The notes under the pieces: model-generated
The model's input: only the letters and a program-made list of their open reading frames with translations
Databases searched by the model: none
What the model was told of the DNA's origin: nothing
Translations under genes and position numbers: made by a program
Assembly (NCBI GenBank): GCA_052258065.1
Contig: JBQQPY010000002.1
Coordinates: forward strand, 1-64,000
Length of the DNA: 64,000 bases
Reading direction: 5' to 3'
Origin: JBQQPY01 sp052258065
Lineage (GTDB): Bacteria > Pseudomonadota > Gammaproteobacteria > Enterobacterales > Enterobacteriaceae
Part shown: positions 62,715 to 64,000 of the stretch, piece after piece
Layout: each line of letters opens with the position of its first letter
Numbering within the stretch: the first letter of the stretch is position 1

Positions 62715-63361
62715 CTAAGGCGCTAGCCTATCAATTCGCCATCTGTCCTCTTCACGCCGATAGAGAAACCTGTCGTGCAAGCGGTGTGCACCGCCCTTCC
62801 AGAATTCTATCGCATCGATAGTAACGCGGTAACCCCCAAAAGCTGGGTAGCGGTACCTTGCTGTTGGCAAATTCCTGTTTTATCTTCAGGAATTTATTTT
62901 CCAACACGCCCCAGGCGGAGATACGGCTAGATTGCCGAGAGGCCCAGCTAGCTATCTGACTATCGCGCGGACGGCTGTAAAAGTATTTCATTACATCGAT
63001 GACCGAGAGCCGCTCTGCGCGGCCCAGTACGAGAACCTGACGCTCCAGCGCGTGCCAGGGAAAATGCAGGCTGATGCGGCAGTTATGCGCCAAATGAGTA
63101 GCTTTGCGGCTGTCAAGATTGGTGTAGAACACCATGCCCTGTCGATCAAAATGTTTAAGCAGTACGAGCCTCTGGTACGGCTGGCCGTTCGCGTCTACCG
63201 TACCTACGCACATGGCAGTGGCATCGGGAAGCTGCGCGGCGCAAGCTTGCTTGAGCCACTGCTCGAACAAATCCATAGGCTCTGCCGTTAAATCAGCACG
63301 GCGAAGCCGGCCGGGTATATTCCCTGCGTAGGGTAGTAATATCGATTGAATGTTCAGTCAT
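62715..63361 (-). pseudogene. pdxH: pdxH with two frameshifts (pyridoxamine 5'-phosphate oxidase)
   Basis: Would make pyridoxal 5'-phosphate with FMN. The start MTEHSIDITTLRREYTR (ATG at 63361) is followed by a small indel near 63308-63314. The main frame then runs DLFEQWLKQACAAQLPDATA, QPYQRLVLLKHFDRQGMVFY, then RPRDSQIASWASRQSSRIS and VPLPSFWG. At plus-strand 62833-62837 (a run of five C) the frame breaks again. YRVTIDAIEFWKGGAHRLHD then RFLYRREEDRWRIDRLAP end at TAG 62715. The FMN- and substrate-binding residues near the C-terminus fall after the second break. Two breaks in one short gene make loss of function more likely than for its neighbours. Confidence 0.88.
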
Positions 63362-63439
63362 GATTTGCTGAAAAAGTGAGCATGAAAGGCTTTATTGTGC
63401 GCCGTGAAGCTAAAAATCTCAATCATTTACCTGCCGCGC

Positions 63440-63741
63440 GCTAGAAAACTAAATCGTCGAGGATGATTTTTTCTTTCTGCTTAATAAACGATGATCACCG
63501 TCTCTTTGACTAGAAATTATACTTCTCATCTCTATAATGGGCGCGGGAGGGAGTAGCGACTTGCAGTAAACTCAACTACTGGTCGTCAAAAATAAAGTTT
63601 ATCCGTTCGCAGGCGTTATTTAACGTCAGCGTGCCGCATTGACAATAGAAGGTTTCCGTTTTCGCGGATCAGCCGCCGAGATAGCTACAAGTCTAAGACA
63701 GCAAGTTCCAGAGAGAGCATTATCATCAGATTTCGCATCAT
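63440..63741 (-). pseudogene. mliC: mliC remnant (lysozyme inhibitor lipoprotein)
   Basis: The minus strand from an ATG at 63741 (MMRNLMIMLSLELAVL) has lost its lipobox. A shifted frame then reads QCGTLTLNNACERINFIFDD, LSLLQVATPSRAHYRDEKYN and F-SK-DGDHRLLSRKKK. This matches MliC (LEYQCDEKPLTVKLNN, VSFVYDNQLLHL, ARYTDGIYVFWSKGDEA). mliC precedes pdxH and tyrS in E. coli. Confidence 0.75.
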
Positions 63742-64000
63742 CTTGATCTCTTTGCACTCCGCCTCTCTTGCACGGCAATGTAACAATTAAAGGTAACTCA
63801 TCTAGTTTTGTGGCAAGAGGTCAGAAAACTTCATGAAATATCAAGATTTTACTAATGATCTAATTTTATGAAAAACCAGTGCAATAAAAATTCAAACAAT
63901 TAACTGTATTAGTTAGTGTATTTACATTTTATATTTTTAATATCATTATTTAGAATAGTAATTCTATACCTAATTTTTTATTTTACTGCAAAAATAAGAA
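63742..64000. other. AT-rich end of window, nothing recognised
   Basis: No gene or IS landmark can be read before the sequence ends. Confidence 0.4.

Noticed and set aside
1..64000. CRISPR array
   Set aside because: Looked for regularly spaced identical short repeats and saw none. All repeats here are dispersed and belong to mobile-element families.

Overview
The window looks like part of the chromosome of an insect-type, host-restricted gamma-proteobacterium of the order Enterobacterales, most likely a Sodalis-like endosymbiont at an intermediate stage of genome decay. The evidence is direct. About twenty proteins align almost residue for residue with enterobacterial orthologues as I remember them (RecA, RibA, LapA/LapB, PyrF, YciH, AroF, SlyA, AlaS, CsrA, RsxABCDGE, ExoI, NfuA, TusA, DdlA, TyrS, PdxH). 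They sit as GC-richer islands in a far more AT-rich background. Only about one third of the 64 kb is coding. The rest is decayed insertion sequences and gene remnants. The lineage name is an inference; a 16S rRNA or core-protein tree would be needed to fix it.

Layout. 1-5 kb: AT-rich decay, with an apparently intact serine recombinase followed by a small KOW/SH3-like gene. 5-13 kb: tdk, ribA, a pgpB remnant and the lapA-lapB-pyrF-yciH cluster, in E. coli order. 13-19.5 kb: a long stretch without intact genes, holding IS debris and unidentified remnants. 19.5-29 kb: aroF, slyA next to a slyB pseudogene, one good tRNA-Val beside a dying second copy, and an mdtK pseudogene. 29.5-36.4 kb: the recA locus (pncC remnant, recA with a LexA box, recX remnant, alaS, csrA, tRNA-Ser, tRNA-Arg and a decayed second tRNA-Arg). 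36.4-40.5 kb: decay. 40.5-46.4 kb: rsxABCDGE. 46.4-64 kb: sbcB, a gntX remnant, nfuA, tusA, ddlA, tyrS, pdxH and an mliC remnant, separated by IS debris.

Four repeat families account for much of the non-coding DNA. They are an IS481-type transposase, two different IS630-type transposases (called B and C here), and a non-coding MITE-like element of about 357 bp (called D) with short inverted ends and about 5-bp target duplications. All the transposase copies I read are broken by stops and frameshifts. Some are nested (B in C, D in IS481, D in recX), which gives a relative order of invasion.

Two features stand out. First, several otherwise well-preserved genes (alaS, tyrS, ddlA, rsxC, sbcB, pdxH) each carry one or two apparent small deletions, mostly in short homopolymer runs. 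These could be slippage-tolerated frameshifts, young pseudogenes or assembly errors. Second, the retained functions are a coherent minimal set: envelope control (LapAB), Fe-S and redox maintenance (Rsx, NfuA), sulfur relay (TusA), nucleotide, riboflavin and aromatic biosynthesis, translation, and a recombination gene that still has its SOS operator.
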